Origin: Grimontia indica
GTDB taxonomy: Bacteria; Pseudomonadota; Gammaproteobacteria; Enterobacterales; Vibrionaceae
Direction: 5' to 3'
NCBI RefSeq assembly: GCF_000333895.2
Contig: NZ_ANFM02000030.1
Coordinates: 52,735-116,734, forward strand
Length of the DNA stretch: 64,000 nt
In this document: positions 48,864 through 58,116 of the stretch, piece after piece
Numbering within the stretch: position 1 is the stretch's first letter
Layout of the letters: the number at the start of each line of letters is the position of its first letter
The notes under the pieces: generated by a model
What the model saw: the letters and a program-made list of their open reading frames with translations, nothing else
The model's database searches: none
What the model was told of the DNA's origin: nothing
Translations under genes and position numbers: made by a program

Positions 48864-49262
48864 ATGTCGGAAACGAATAATTGCCCTCGCGGTCAACTCT
48901 TACTGCGAACGCTTGCTATGCCCGCTGACACCAATGCTAATGGTGATATTTTTGGCGGTTGGATTATGTCCCAGCTTGATTTAGCTGGTGCCATTTTGGC
49001 GAAGGAGATCTCCCTCGGTCGCGTGGTTACCGTCTCTGTTCAGGAAATTGTGTTCAAAACCCCTGTCTCAGTGGGCGATGTCGTTTGTTGTTACGGTGAA
49101 TGTACCCGTATTGGCCGCACTTCTATGAGTGTAAGCCTGGAAGTATGGGTGAAACCCGTGGCAACAGACGGCATTGGAACCCGCCGCAAAGTCTGTGAAG
49201 CAACGTTCAATTATGTTGCTATTGATGGTGATGGGCGCCCAAGACCGATAAATAAGTCATAA
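48864..49262 (+). CDS. yciA: acyl-CoA thioester hydrolase YciA
   Basis: A 132-residue hotdog-fold thioesterase that hydrolyses many acyl-CoAs. The conserved motif [24 protein letters not shown] carries the catalytic Asp, followed by [18 protein letters not shown]. Length and context match E. coli YciA. It acts in the cytoplasm. Confidence 0.93.
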   Translation: MSETNNCPRGQLLLRTLAMPADTNANGDIFGGWIMSQLDLAGAILAKEISLGRVVTVSVQEIVFKTPVSVGDVVCCYGECTRIGRTSMSVSLEVWVKPVATDGIGTRRKVCEATFNYVAIDGDGRPRPINKS

Positions 49263-49348
49263 ATCAGAAAAACTTGCCTGCGCAATCGTGTAGCCTTGCA
49301 TACAATAGGCCGAAGACACTAGGCGAGAAAAACTCGGAGAAAGCACGG

Positions 49349-49651
49349 ATGTGGTACGTCATTTTTTCACAAGATGTTGAAAACAGTTTGCCGTTAAGAA
49401 TGCAAGTGAGGGAACAACACCTCGCCCGTTTACGCGATTTGGAAGCTCAAGACCGTCTTCTGGTGGCAGGCCCAAATCCAGCTGTCGACAGTGAAGACCC
49501 AGGCGAAGCGGGTTTCACTGGCTCAACCGTGATTGCTAAGTTTGATAGCTTGGAAGATGCCAAAGCATGGGCAGATGCAGACCCTTATATCGAGGCGGGC
49601 GTCTACAAAGACGTTATCGTGAAGCCATTTAAAAAAGTTTTGCCCGCGTAA
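49349..49651 (+). CDS. yciI: YciI-family protein
   Basis: A 100-residue protein with the YCII ferredoxin-like fold. [14 protein letters not shown] opens the first strand and the His in REQHLARL is the conserved residue proposed as catalytic; [19 protein letters not shown] forms the variable loop. GGAGA precedes the ATG at 49349, so the longer upstream frame is not used. The function is unknown, but it is conserved beside yciA. Confidence 0.88.
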   Translation: MWYVIFSQDVENSLPLRMQVREQHLARLRDLEAQDRLLVAGPNPAVDSEDPGEAGFTGSTVIAKFDSLEDAKAWADADPYIEAGVYKDVIVKPFKKVLPA

Positions 49652-49685
49652 TTTCAGCGGCAGATTAAACGCACAGGAATGTTCA

Positions 49686-50087
49686 ATGCGAAAGACTCTT
49701 AAAACAGGACGTATCGCGCTGATGAGCGCCGCAGCACTGGTGCTCTCGGCCTGTTCAAGCACTTCAGATCTCGAGATAGCGGAATCCTTCGCTTCACAGC
49801 GTGCAGACATGCTGAGCAAACTCGTACCGATTCAAATGAACGGATACAACTTGGTGCGCGCGAAATCTAACAGCACTGAAATTGAACTGACGTTGCTGTA
49901 TTCAGGTAGCGGAGATGTCGCCCCCGCAGCACTGGCTGAAGGTTTGGAGAAAACCTATTGTACGGATAACGAAATCTATTCGCTGATGGAGAAAGGCGTG
50001 CACTACAAACTGCTTTTCCGCGATGCACGCGGGCGCCCGGTTTTAGAACGAATCATTCGCAGTGAAGATTGCGAAAAACACCTATAA
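49686..50087 (+). CDS. lipoprotein, GspS/AspS pilotin-like
   Basis: A 133-residue lipoprotein. It has a signal sequence with lipobox LSAC (lipidated Cys about residue 23), a coiled/helical stretch, then beta strands with two Cys that could pair (YCTDNE and SEDCEKHL). The pattern (SQRADMLSKLVPI...NLVRAKSN...RDARGRPVL) resembles AspS-type pilotins, which carry secretins of type II secretion to the outer membrane. No secretion genes are nearby, so the role is inferred from similarity by eye only. Confidence 0.65.
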   Translation: MRKTLKTGRIALMSAAALVLSACSSTSDLEIAESFASQRADMLSKLVPIQMNGYNLVRAKSNSTEIELTLLYSGSGDVAPAALAEGLEKTYCTDNEIYSLMEKGVHYKLLFRDARGRPVLERIIRSEDCEKHL

Positions 50088-50121
50088 AACAAAGCCCGCA
50101 AACGCGGGCTTTGTTATTTTT
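50088..50121. terminator. bidirectional terminator
   Basis: A perfect 12-bp stem (AACAAAGCCCGC/GCGGGCTTTGTT) and T-run, immediately after the lipoprotein stop. The right arm overlaps the 3' end of the facing small gene. Confidence 0.88.
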
Positions 50122-50368
50122 GAAGCTCGAAGCCGAGGATAAATGACATCACTTTCTCTCTCGGCATTTCGCAGGGTTTCAACGACCAGATCTCATCAAC
50201 GAGATACAAATTCCCGCTGATAAAATCAGATCCCGCCAGAGACTCTGCGTAAACTTTTACCGCATGTCCGTTGCTGTAGCGCTTCACTGAAAGTCCCCAA
50301 CGCTCATCTTTGTACCGAACGTCATAATGACCTGAGTCTAGTGTTTCTATCCGTTGAAATGCATCCAT
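50114..50368 (-). CDS. small conserved-looking protein of unknown function
   Basis: A soluble 84-residue protein, rich in beta-type alternation (HYDVRYKDERWGLSVKRY, GHAVKVYAESLAGSDFISGNLYLV). No motif is recognised. It follows the methyltransferase by 17 bases on the same strand and may share its mRNA. No strong ribosome site is seen. Its end is coded within the terminator stem. Confidence 0.6.
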   Translation of the reverse strand: MDAFQRIETLDSGHYDVRYKDERWGLSVKRYSNGHAVKVYAESLAGSDFISGNLYLVDEIWSLKPCEMPREKVMSFILGFELQK

Positions 50369-50385
50369 AAAGCTTCGAACCTAAA

Positions 50386-51333
50386 TTAAGACCTATGTTT
50401 AAAATGCATCACTTTCAGCGCACTGTCAGTATCAATATCTTCAAATTCCGGTGGATTGGTAAGGCGTGAGACCAAAGCAAACTCAGGAGCCAACTCAGCC
50501 ATTTGCTCTGTCAAGAATTCTGGTTTCACGTCTGGCGCATTCACACAAGCTAGTACATCACCACCATCAGCGACCAATTCTGGTAAACGTCTCAGGATCT
50601 TAGCGTAATCTTTGGTCAACACGAAGCTGCCTTTCTGGAATGAAGGCGGGTCGATGATCACTAGATCGTAAGGACCAAACTTCTTCACCTTACCCCATGA
50701 TTTAAAAAGCTCGTGACCGAGGAAACTTACCTTGCTCAAATCGTGCTGATTCAGGTGATGGTTTTCTCGGCCTCTAGATAGCGAAGATTTCGCCATATCC
50801 AGATTAACGACTTTTTCTGCGCCACCTTCAATAGCCGCCACAGAGAAACCACAGGTGTAGGCAAACAAGTTCAATACGCGTTTGCCAGCTGCATTTTCTT
50901 GCACCCATTGACGGCCAAGGCGCATATCCAGAAACAGACCGTTATTCTGGCGCTTACCCAAGTCCAACTTGTAGTTAAGGCCGTTCTCAACCACTTCAAT
51001 CTGGTTTGGCATTTCGCCCACCAAGGTTTCGGTTTCTGAGCCTTCACGGTCGCGATGCTGAAGAATGACCGTCGTACCTTGGCATTTCGTCCACACATCA
51101 CTTGCTACCAAAGCGCTTATGCCTTCTTGCAACGCTGCATAGAATTCACTATCTGATTCTTTGAATATCGCAATCTGAAGCACGCCTTTACCCAGCCAAT
51201 CTGCGGTTAGCTGCTCTAAACCTTCGTAGCAACGCCCACGTCCATGGAAAACACGGCGTACTTCTTGGTTACACTCAGCAAGGCGAGCGCTAAGCACGTC
51301 AAAAAATGTAGGCAGCGCGGCGGCATTCATCAT
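50386..51333 (-). CDS. class I SAM-dependent methyltransferase (RlmI/RlmK-like)
   Basis: A 315-residue methyltransferase. The SAM-binding loop VLNLFAYTCGFSVAA (about 170-184) and the catalytic motif IDPPSFQKGSF (about 232-242) match the Methyltrans_SAM domain of rRNA methylases related to RlmI and RlmK. The N-terminal ~100 residues are distinct and lack a PUA domain, so the target could differ. The ATG overlaps the stop of the preceding small gene by 4 bases. Confidence 0.8.
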   Translation of the reverse strand: MMNAAALPTFFDVLSARLAECNQEVRRVFHGRGRCYEGLEQLTADWLGKGVLQIAIFKESDSEFYAALQEGISALVASDVWTKCQGTTVILQHRDREGSETETLVGEMPNQIEVVENGLNYKLDLGKRQNNGLFLDMRLGRQWVQENAAGKRVLNLFAYTCGFSVAAIEGGAEKVVNLDMAKSSLSRGRENHHLNQHDLSKVSFLGHELFKSWGKVKKFGPYDLVIIDPPSFQKGSFVLTKDYAKILRRLPELVADGGDVLACVNAPDVKPEFLTEQMAELAPEFALVSRLTNPPEFEDIDTDSALKVMHFKHRS

Positions 51334-51551
51334 TCAATCGTTTCCTTTGCGTTTTCGGTAAAGACATTCTGTTCGACAATCTGACTGCTCAACTGCAAGT
51401 TATAAAATTCACAGTTGCGGCGGTTACACCCGCGCGCTTTTTTCTTTCTCAGTTGGCGACGAAAGTTCGCCAAGCTCCAATAACGACTCGAAGAGCCTGA
51501 CTTTCTAAGCGTGCGTGTTTTCTTTTGTTTAAGTGCCATTTTCGACTCCAT
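51330..51551 (-). CDS. small basic protein, unknown function
   Basis: A 73-residue protein. The N-terminal two-thirds is very basic (KKTRTLRKSGSSSRYWSLANF, then RRQLRKKKARGCNRRNC) and suggests nucleic-acid or ribosome binding; the tail is acidic. The ATG at 51551 (MESKMALKQ) follows AAGGA; an alternative ATG lies four codons later. It is translationally coupled (4-base overlap) to the methyltransferase and lies 26 bases after the pseudouridine synthase, so all three probably form one operon of RNA-related genes. Confidence 0.6.
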   Translation of the reverse strand: MESKMALKQKKTRTLRKSGSSSRYWSLANFRRQLRKKKARGCNRRNCEFYNLQLSSQIVEQNVFTENAKETIE

Positions 51552-51577
51552 ACTTCCATCCTTGGAGTACTTAATTA

Positions 51578-52249
51578 CTATTTTTGGTGCGGCAACTTCG
51601 GCCAGTTTAACGCTTCCGGTGTTTGCCATTCTTCTGGCAGTTCAGGCCATTCGTTACCAATGCTTGGCTTTTGTTGGAATAAAAATGCCTCGCCACCGTG
51701 ATTGAACCTAAGGGCAAACGCATGAAGGTATCCCCTGTCTGCCCCCGCCCCGCTGTATGTTTCATCACCCATAATTGACGACCCAACACTTTTCAGCGCC
51801 ACACGGATCTGGTGAGTTTTTCCTGTGTAAGGCTTGCAGAGAAATAAGCGTTTACCTTCACCACCAGACGTGGAAAAGAACTGGGTAATAGCAGGATTGC
51901 TTTTGGTGGATAGAAGCTTCCACATTGAGCGGCGACTTTTGGTCATATCACCAATAATGGTTCCCTGCTTTTTACTCGGCTTCTTTGCAGACACAGCCAG
52001 ATAAAACTTCTGCACCGTTTTATCAGCAAACATTGAAGAAAGCTCAGAGGCCGCTTGTTGATGACGTCCTAATAGAAGCAAGCCAGAGGTCATTTTGTCC
52101 AGTCGATGGATCAGGTAGAGTTTTTCGTCGCCCGTTTGCTTCGCCACTTCACTCAAAAGAGGCTGATCATCATCGTCTTTGTGAACACTAATGCCGGGAT
52201 GTTTATCGATGACCAGAAAGTCATCATTCTGAAAAACCAGACTGAACAT
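51578..52249 (-). CDS. RluA-family pseudouridine synthase
   Basis: A 223-residue pseudouridine synthase of the RluA superfamily, resembling the TIGR01621 group. The catalytic Asp lies in LIHRLDKMTSGLLLLG and the later motif KTHQIRVALKSVGS is conserved. There is no S4 domain. The substrate RNA cannot be told. It is probably the first gene of an operon with the small basic protein and the methyltransferase. Confidence 0.85.
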   Translation of the reverse strand: MFSLVFQNDDFLVIDKHPGISVHKDDDDQPLLSEVAKQTGDEKLYLIHRLDKMTSGLLLLGRHQQAASELSSMFADKTVQKFYLAVSAKKPSKKQGTIIGDMTKSRRSMWKLLSTKSNPAITQFFSTSGGEGKRLFLCKPYTGKTHQIRVALKSVGSSIMGDETYSGAGADRGYLHAFALRFNHGGEAFLFQQKPSIGNEWPELPEEWQTPEALNWPKLPHQK

Positions 52250-52316
52250 GGGTAAACCTGTCGCTACAGAAAAATAAGCGCAGAGTGTAAACCCAATCGC
52301 CCCAAATTTCTCTAAT

Positions 52317-52349
52317 CAGAAAAGAAAATCCCCGGTATTTACCGGGGAT
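52317..52349 (-). terminator. terminator after NSS transporter
   Basis: A perfect 9-bp stem (ATCCCCGGT/ACCGGGGAT) with an ATTT loop. On the minus strand it is followed by the U-rich tract TTTTCTTTTCT. Confidence 0.8.
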
Positions 52350-52377
52350 ACGAGGTTGAGTTTGCGCTTGATGAGGA

Positions 52378-53724
52378 TTACTTAATCACGGGCCATAGGA
52401 AAACCAACGCCATAAGGATTGGACACACAATACGAACGTAGGTTGGCCACACTTTCCAGAACAGACTCTCCGATATTTCTGGGTTACCTTGACGCAACTC
52501 TTCCAGTACCTGATTACGCTTCCAAATCCAACCAGCAATCAGCGCCATGATAAGCCCCAGAATTGGCTGCATGTACTCTGTGGTAATGCTGATCACCAGA
52601 CCAAACAGTGAACCAAAGTTGAAGATAATAACGGCAGAAAACACAGCGATTGCACCACCAATCCACCACACAACTGTCTTACGATCTTTGTTCAGTTCTT
52701 CAGAAGCACAAGACACTGGCACTTCAAGCATAGAAATCGATGAGGTCAGGGCTGCAATGACCATCAGCGCAAAGAACGCCACGCCTACAATCAGACCTGC
52801 ACCACCCATGGTGTCAAACATCGCTGGTAACACACTGAATACCAGCGTATCACCATCCAAGAGGCCACCGGCTTCGTTGTAAATCTGCACACCGTTGTGT
52901 TGAGCCGCGAACATTGCAGGGAGGATCAGAAGGCCCGCAACAAAGGCAACGCCAGTATCAAGCAAAGCAACCTGCGCCGCTGTTTTAGGCAGATCCGCAT
53001 CTTTGCGAAGGTATGAGCCGTAGACCATCATGGTGCACACACCGATAGACAGAGAGAAGAATGCCTGCCCCATCGCACTGACCATCAGATCAGGAGAGAA
53101 GTGCGAAGTATCCGGAACCAGATACATCTTCAGGCCATCAACAGCACCCGGTTGGAAAAGGGTATAAATCACCATCAAGATGAACAGCACAAACAGCACC
53201 GGCATCAAACGGCTTGACCATTTTTCAATACCGTCTGCAACACCATTACGAACCACCAGAATCGTCAACACCATGAACAGCAACATCAATACCAGATTGC
53301 GTTCAATGCTGAAGCCTTCCAGCCAAGCCGCTGCTGCATCCATTCCCACCGCACTCAGCAACGGGCCCACGAGAAAGCCGAAGAACCAGCCAGCTACAAT
53401 GGCATAGAAGCTGAGAATACCACTCACGCCCAACATACCAGCGATACCTACCGCAGAGCCAAGCACTTTTTGTTTTGGTGCAACAGAAATCAGGGAACGA
53501 ATAGGGTTAGATGCACCGTAACGACCGATGGTCAGTTCAGCCACTAACAGTGGGTAAGCCAGAATAAATACCATTGCGAGGTAGGTCAGTAAAAAGACGG
53601 CACCACCATTGCTAGCCGCTTGCGTAGGGAAACCCCAAATGTTGCCAAGGCCCACCGCAGAACCTGCGGCGGCAAGAATAAACCCTAAACGGGAAGAAAA
53701 TTGGGCTCTATTACCGCTTGCCAT
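52378..53724 (-). CDS. sodium-dependent neurotransmitter-symporter family transporter
   Basis: A 448-residue inner-membrane symporter of the NSS (SNF) family, with about eleven or twelve membrane helices. The first helix carries the unwound substrate/Na+-binding stretch GSAVGLGNIWGFPT. Bacterial members import amino acids or tryptophan-like compounds with Na+. The ATG at 53724 (MASGNR) follows GAGAG. The substrate is not evident. Monocistronic. Confidence 0.88.
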   Translation of the reverse strand: MASGNRAQFSSRLGFILAAAGSAVGLGNIWGFPTQAASNGGAVFLLTYLAMVFILAYPLLVAELTIGRYGASNPIRSLISVAPKQKVLGSAVGIAGMLGVSGILSFYAIVAGWFFGFLVGPLLSAVGMDAAAAWLEGFSIERNLVLMLLFMVLTILVVRNGVADGIEKWSSRLMPVLFVLFILMVIYTLFQPGAVDGLKMYLVPDTSHFSPDLMVSAMGQAFFSLSIGVCTMMVYGSYLRKDADLPKTAAQVALLDTGVAFVAGLLILPAMFAAQHNGVQIYNEAGGLLDGDTLVFSVLPAMFDTMGGAGLIVGVAFFALMVIAALTSSISMLEVPVSCASEELNKDRKTVVWWIGGAIAVFSAVIIFNFGSLFGLVISITTEYMQPILGLIMALIAGWIWKRNQVLEELRQGNPEISESLFWKVWPTYVRIVCPILMALVFLWPVIK

Positions 53725-54158
53725 AATCACTCTCTAAAAATTTTTAATGTTGTTATACCCAATTCGTCCCTGACAGCCTCATTCAGCGAGAGTTAACTGG
53801 GTGGTTCTTTTCCTGGTAATGTTCGACCTTCCTTGGGAAGCGATCGCCAGACTGTAAACTTATAATTACAGAACTCAAAACTCCTGTTTGATGCACAGGC
53901 ATGGCAAGTAAACCAGTTAGAGAATAAAATTTGAAGCGATCGCGCTATATTTTTCGATCAGCCAACATAATTCCCCATTTCCGCCCTCCTTCTGATTACT
54001 TTATAAACACTTAGTGACAAAGATTTATTAACAACTGTCTGTTGAGTTGGAAAATACTTCCCGTCTGCCTCGCGATTGGGAATATGCATAGCTAAATACA
54101 GTGCATACTGTTTCTTAACAGCCTATATTGGGGATGTTTTGGGTCTAAGTGGATTGAA
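53725..54158. other. intergenic region between NSS transporter and cardiolipin synthase
   Basis: About 430 bases, divergent. It contains two copies of AAGCGATCGC (53838-53847 and 53934-53943), 96 bases apart. No open frame with a start signal and no clear promoter pair was found. Confidence 0.5.
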
Positions 54159-55619
54159 ATGGATAAGATTTATCAGTTTTTGGTGTGGGCAAGCGTCTTC
54201 TTTTATTGGTTGCTTATCGCTGGTGTGACTATTCGCGTGGTGCTCAAACGTCGCGCACTCGGTGTTTCCATCGCCTGGTTGATGATCATCTATATCATTC
54301 CTATTGTTGGTGTCATTCTTTACCTGCTTTTTGGCGAGCTCAACCTTGGCAGGAAAAGGGCCGAACGCGCCAGATCTATGTTTACGCCTTATGGTAAATG
54401 GCTTGAAACCATCAATGAATGTGAAGCTCACCGACCACAGCACCAAAGTTTCCTCGCTCGCCCTGTTCACGATTTATGCCTGCGACGGGCAGGTATCCCT
54501 GCGTTGGCGGGTAATCAACTCACGTTGTTCAATGAAACCGCAGACATTCTCCGGAACATAGCTCAAGACGTCAGGGAGGCCGAACACTCAGTCAATATGG
54601 TCTTCTATATCTGGCATCCTGGCGGACATGCAGACGATGTCGCCAAAGCGGTGTGTGATGCAGCGAAACGCGGCGTTACGGTGCGAATTCTGCTTGATTC
54701 CGCTGGAAGCAAAACCTTTTTCAGAAGCCATTGGCCTGATGCGATGCGTAAAGCCGGGGTGGAACTCATTGAAGCCCTTGCCGTCAGTCCAGCGCGTATG
54801 TTCCTTCGCAGACTGGATATCCGTCAGCATCGCAAAATCGTTATTGTCGACAATAAGATTGGCTATACAGGCTCGATGAACTTGGTCGACCCTCGTTTCT
54901 TTAAACAGAATGCAGGTGTAGGCCAATGGGTCGACATTATGGTCAAAGCCGAAGGTCCATCCGTGCCTATTCTCAACAGTATATTTGCCTGGGACTGGGA
55001 GGTGGAAACCGGCCTTCGCTATCTGCCCGATTTGCCTCAGTGCAGCTTGATTGAAGAACATCGCCATGCAAACCACTCGGTTCAGGTTGCACCTTCCGGA
55101 CCCGGTATGCCGGATGGCATTATTCAACAGGTATTAATGCTGGCGATTCATCAGGCGAAAAAGAGTCTGACAATCACCACACCTTATTTAGTACCCAGTG
55201 AGAGCCTGCTTAGTGCACTGCAAACGACTGCCCAGCGCGGGGTCACAGTAAATATTATTATTCCGGCCAAAAACGACAGCCTGATGGTGGAATGGGCCAG
55301 CCGCTCTTTCTTTAACGAGCTGTTACGCGCGGGCATTAATATCTATCGTTTCAATGGCGGACTTTTGCATACTAAGTCAGTGATGGTCGATGACAATTTC
55401 TGTCTTATCGGGACGGTGAACTTGGATATGCGCAGCCTTTGGCTCAATTTTGAATTGACGCTCTGCGTAGATGACCCTGAATTTTGCGACGATTTAGTTG
55501 CGCTGCAAAATGGCTACATGGCGAACTCTTCTCTGGTTGACCGAACCGAGTGGTCTAGACGTTCTGTGTTTAATCGTCCGATTGAGCAGTTCTTTTATAT
55601 GTTTAGCCCTTTACTTTAA
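54159..55619 (+). CDS. cls: cardiolipin synthase
   Basis: A 486-residue phospholipase-D-superfamily enzyme that makes cardiolipin from phosphatidylglycerol. Two N-terminal membrane helices (about 8-28 and 38-60) precede two HKD motifs: QHRKIVIVDNKIGYTGSMN (about 225-243) and LLHTKSVMVDDNFCLIGTVN (about 405-424). Length and layout match ClsA. A weak terminator follows about 110 bases after the stop. Confidence 0.92.
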   Translation: MDKIYQFLVWASVFFYWLLIAGVTIRVVLKRRALGVSIAWLMIIYIIPIVGVILYLLFGELNLGRKRAERARSMFTPYGKWLETINECEAHRPQHQSFLARPVHDLCLRRAGIPALAGNQLTLFNETADILRNIAQDVREAEHSVNMVFYIWHPGGHADDVAKAVCDAAKRGVTVRILLDSAGSKTFFRSHWPDAMRKAGVELIEALAVSPARMFLRRLDIRQHRKIVIVDNKIGYTGSMNLVDPRFFKQNAGVGQWVDIMVKAEGPSVPILNSIFAWDWEVETGLRYLPDLPQCSLIEEHRHANHSVQVAPSGPGMPDGIIQQVLMLAIHQAKKSLTITTPYLVPSESLLSALQTTAQRGVTVNIIIPAKNDSLMVEWASRSFFNELLRAGINIYRFNGGLLHTKSVMVDDNFCLIGTVNLDMRSLWLNFELTLCVDDPEFCDDLVALQNGYMANSSLVDRTEWSRRSVFNRPIEQFFYMFSPLL

Positions 55620-55958
55620 CTTATACCCCACTCTATCCAGAAAATTGTTACTAATACTTGCGTTAAAAGTATTCAAAAAGTTGAGCTTTATATATATTCA
55701 TAAAGTTTTACAAAATAATAGAATGTGACCTGGAACTTTCTTTCAGGTCTTTTTTGGTTATTAAATAATCTCCCTGCTTAAAATAAACTCAAAGCAATAA
55801 GTGACAGGTATCACACTTGCTACAAGTCATTTCACACGCCTATTATAAGTTCTTAATTTTCATCATGTTATATTTACAAAAACAATAAACTCATTGCGAT
55901 ACATTCTTATAACACAACTGCCTAGCGGATTAGACTTTATTTCATTTCCAGTTGTACT
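55620..55958. other. intergenic region between cls and MarR regulator
   Basis: About 340 AT-rich bases. It holds the cls terminator (55727-55755) and the presumed regulator promoter, which I cannot place. No further gene is supported. Confidence 0.5.
55727..55755 (+). terminator. terminator after cls
   Basis: A stem of GACCTG/CAGGTC, extended by weaker pairs, with a run of six T. Confidence 0.7.
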
Positions 55959-56426
55959 ATGCATGCCACTTATAACACCAATAAACTAGTGATAATCGTG
56001 TATATTCAATCGGAACTGAGTTTTTTATGCCGACTCGTTGCTCTCAAATCAGCCAAGCGTCATCACGATTGGTTGGAACAGCAAGGCGTCACATTAAGTT
56101 CTGAACAGGCAATTACTATCGCCGCAGTGGCAGACAAAGGTGAACTGCGCCAAGGCGATCTGATGGGGTTGCCATATTTAGCCAGTGAAAAGTCGAAAGT
56201 CAGTCGTGTCGTGCAAGGCTTGGTGATGGAGGGTTATATTGACCGTCGTGATGACATTCATGACCGCCGATCCAAAATCTTGACCTTGTCTGAAAAAGGA
56301 CAAATGATGGCCGACATGATGTCTCAAGCAGAATCCAACAATAAGTTGATTTTGTCTTCATTGCTTTCCAATGAAGAGATGTCTTCATTGCAAAAAGCAC
56401 TGGAAAAAATTGTACGCGCAATGTGA
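55959..56426 (+). CDS. MarR-family transcriptional regulator
   Basis: A 155-residue winged-helix regulator. After an N-terminal dimerisation segment come LSSEQAITIAAVADKGELRQGDL, the recognition region SEKSKVSRVVQGLVMEGYIDRRDDIHDRRSKILTLSEKG with the beta-wing DRRSK, and a C-terminal helix. The family usually represses neighbouring transport or stress genes and responds to small aromatic or oxidising signals; the target here is unknown. The start is uncertain, since no ribosome site precedes the ATG. Confidence 0.82.
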   Translation: MHATYNTNKLVIIVYIQSELSFLCRLVALKSAKRHHDWLEQQGVTLSSEQAITIAAVADKGELRQGDLMGLPYLASEKSKVSRVVQGLVMEGYIDRRDDIHDRRSKILTLSEKGQMMADMMSQAESNNKLILSSLLSNEEMSSLQKALEKIVRAM

Positions 56427-56435
56427 TGCCCGTAA

Positions 56436-56466
56436 AGCCCGAGCCCTGCTCGGGTTTTTCTTTTTT
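56436..56466 (+). terminator. terminator after MarR regulator
   Basis: The stem CCCGAG/CTCGGG with a 5-base loop and a T-rich tail, just after the stop. Confidence 0.8.
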
Positions 56467-56646
56467 AGCCCACCTAAAGCCCGCAACTCCTTAAAAATTA
56501 CCGTATTTAATACGTGAAAAAAGATCCATATACGCATCAGTATCTTGATCAATGTTTGTGCATTTTTACGCATTTTTTTGCGATCCATATACATCTAGTT
56601 GACTACACTTGAAGTGCGGAATGGGGACGCAGCTAAGGGGTGGTTT

Positions 56647-56949
56647 ATGTTGGCTCGACACAGAAACTATTTGCTCAAAGACACAAAGCAATTACACGCT
56701 CACGTACAGGTTAATCCTACCGGCCTGTTAGAAATTGAGATCGTTGAGAAACGTCAATGCCACGCTGCAGAGTTTGAACACTTAAGGTTCGAACGCAGCG
56801 GCAGAGTGACGAAGTTGGTAGGCAAACACACGTCAAATGGCAAACCAGTCCATTGGCAATTGCCACTTGCAAATGATGACGCCAAGGAACTGGAGCATCT
56901 CATCGAAGAAGCCACGGAAGAGCTTGAAATACTGATGAGAGATCTATAA
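56647..56949 (+). CDS. small protein of unknown function
   Basis: A 100-residue soluble protein, starting MLARHRNYLLKDTKQLHAHV, with beta-rich N-terminal and acidic helical C-terminal parts (EELEHLIEEATEEL-like pattern). AAGGGG lies upstream of the ATG at 56647, which I prefer to the non-ATG frame from 56599. No domain is recognised. It is flanked by MarR and LysR regulator genes. Confidence 0.6.
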   Translation: MLARHRNYLLKDTKQLHAHVQVNPTGLLEIEIVEKRQCHAAEFEHLRFERSGRVTKLVGKHTSNGKPVHWQLPLANDDAKELEHLIEEATEELEILMRDL

Positions 56950-57062
56950 CAATTTCATAGCACCATAGTGCCCATTGACGCTGCTCCGGCAGCGTTTTTT
57001 CTTTTTAAAGTCACCATTGATCCTGCATAATGGCTACTGGTTTCGAGCTGGCTTAACGCTTC

Positions 57063-57989
57063 ATGTCTAAAGATATTTTTAATACTATCGACCTTAATCT
57101 TCTCAGAGTTTTCCTTGTCTTGTTCCAAGAGAAAAACACGAGGAAAGCCGCCGAGCGTTTGTATGTAACACAACCTGCCGTCAGCCAAAACCTTAAAAAG
57201 CTCCGTCATTTTTTCAATGATGAGCTATTTATAAAAGTCCCAGAGGGGCTACAACCAACATCCAAAGCGGAAGAATTAGCCGCAAAAATTATTCCGGCTT
57301 TAAACGATCTCCAATCTTCTTTGAATGAACTGGAAGCGTTTGAACCTCTCACCCTGAAGAAAAAAATCAGGATCGCATTTGCCCCTCAAGTCATGATACG
57401 TCTGTCCGGCACTTTTATTCTTGAGCTCAGGGAAAAAGCCCCCTTCCTCGAGGTTGAAGTTGTTAATTGGACTTCTTCTACTATTACAGACATTGAAAGT
57501 GGCCAACTTCTAATGGGTATTTCATATGGCCTTGATGTTAAGCCTAAACATATTCGGGAGCAGAAGTTAGTCGACCTCACGGGTTGTTGCGCGGTAAGAA
57601 AAGACCACCCAATTCAATCAAAATCCGCGACACCGAACGAATTTTCTAAGTACGAGCTTGCCTCTCTTTTCATCCCTGGTTGGAGTGAAGACCTTCCCGT
57701 TGCAGCCAAGAAGATGAAAGAATTATCTCTCCCTTACAAAGTTGGCTTTCGCTCTGCCTACCCAATGGCGATAGTCGATGTTTTACATAAATCAGACATG
57801 TTTTTCGCTACCAGCAATCTCTTTCCCTTCAGTTCATACCCTTCTCTGCGTCGTATAGATATTGATACCCAAGATTTCGAACTAACCTACTCCCTCAATA
57901 GTTTCTTCCACCAAAGAAACGGTAACGACCCTCTAACTCTATGGCTCAACAGCCTTGTAAAAGAAGAACTGGAACTCGCTATCCAATAA
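57063..57989 (+). CDS. LysR-family transcriptional regulator
   Basis: A 308-residue LysR-type regulator. The N-terminal helix-turn-helix (about 7-65; NLLRVFLVLFQEKNTRKAAERL, VTQPAVSQNLKKLRHFF) precedes a C-terminal effector domain of about 215 residues. The target may be the outer-membrane protein genes that follow about 130 bases downstream on the same strand, but LysR regulators usually control divergent genes, and none is present here. Confidence 0.85.
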   Translation: MSKDIFNTIDLNLLRVFLVLFQEKNTRKAAERLYVTQPAVSQNLKKLRHFFNDELFIKVPEGLQPTSKAEELAAKIIPALNDLQSSLNELEAFEPLTLKKKIRIAFAPQVMIRLSGTFILELREKAPFLEVEVVNWTSSTITDIESGQLLMGISYGLDVKPKHIREQKLVDLTGCCAVRKDHPIQSKSATPNEFSKYELASLFIPGWSEDLPVAAKKMKELSLPYKVGFRSAYPMAIVDVLHKSDMFFATSNLFPFSSYPSLRRIDIDTQDFELTYSLNSFFHQRNGNDPLTLWLNSLVKEELELAIQ

Positions 57990-58116
57990 CCAGACCTAAT
58001 CACCGACATAACTGCTGCTAATTGGGGGTTATCACATTAATCCCCTATTCTGGTCTCGCCACTTAAGGACTGGCTCACGTAATTAGCAAGGATGCTCCCT
58101 TATAAAGAGAGCAATC

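Noticed and set aside
53725..53830. Possible glycine or other riboswitch before the NSS transporter
   Set aside because: No conserved riboswitch core could be found in the minus-strand leader; only weak pairing is seen.
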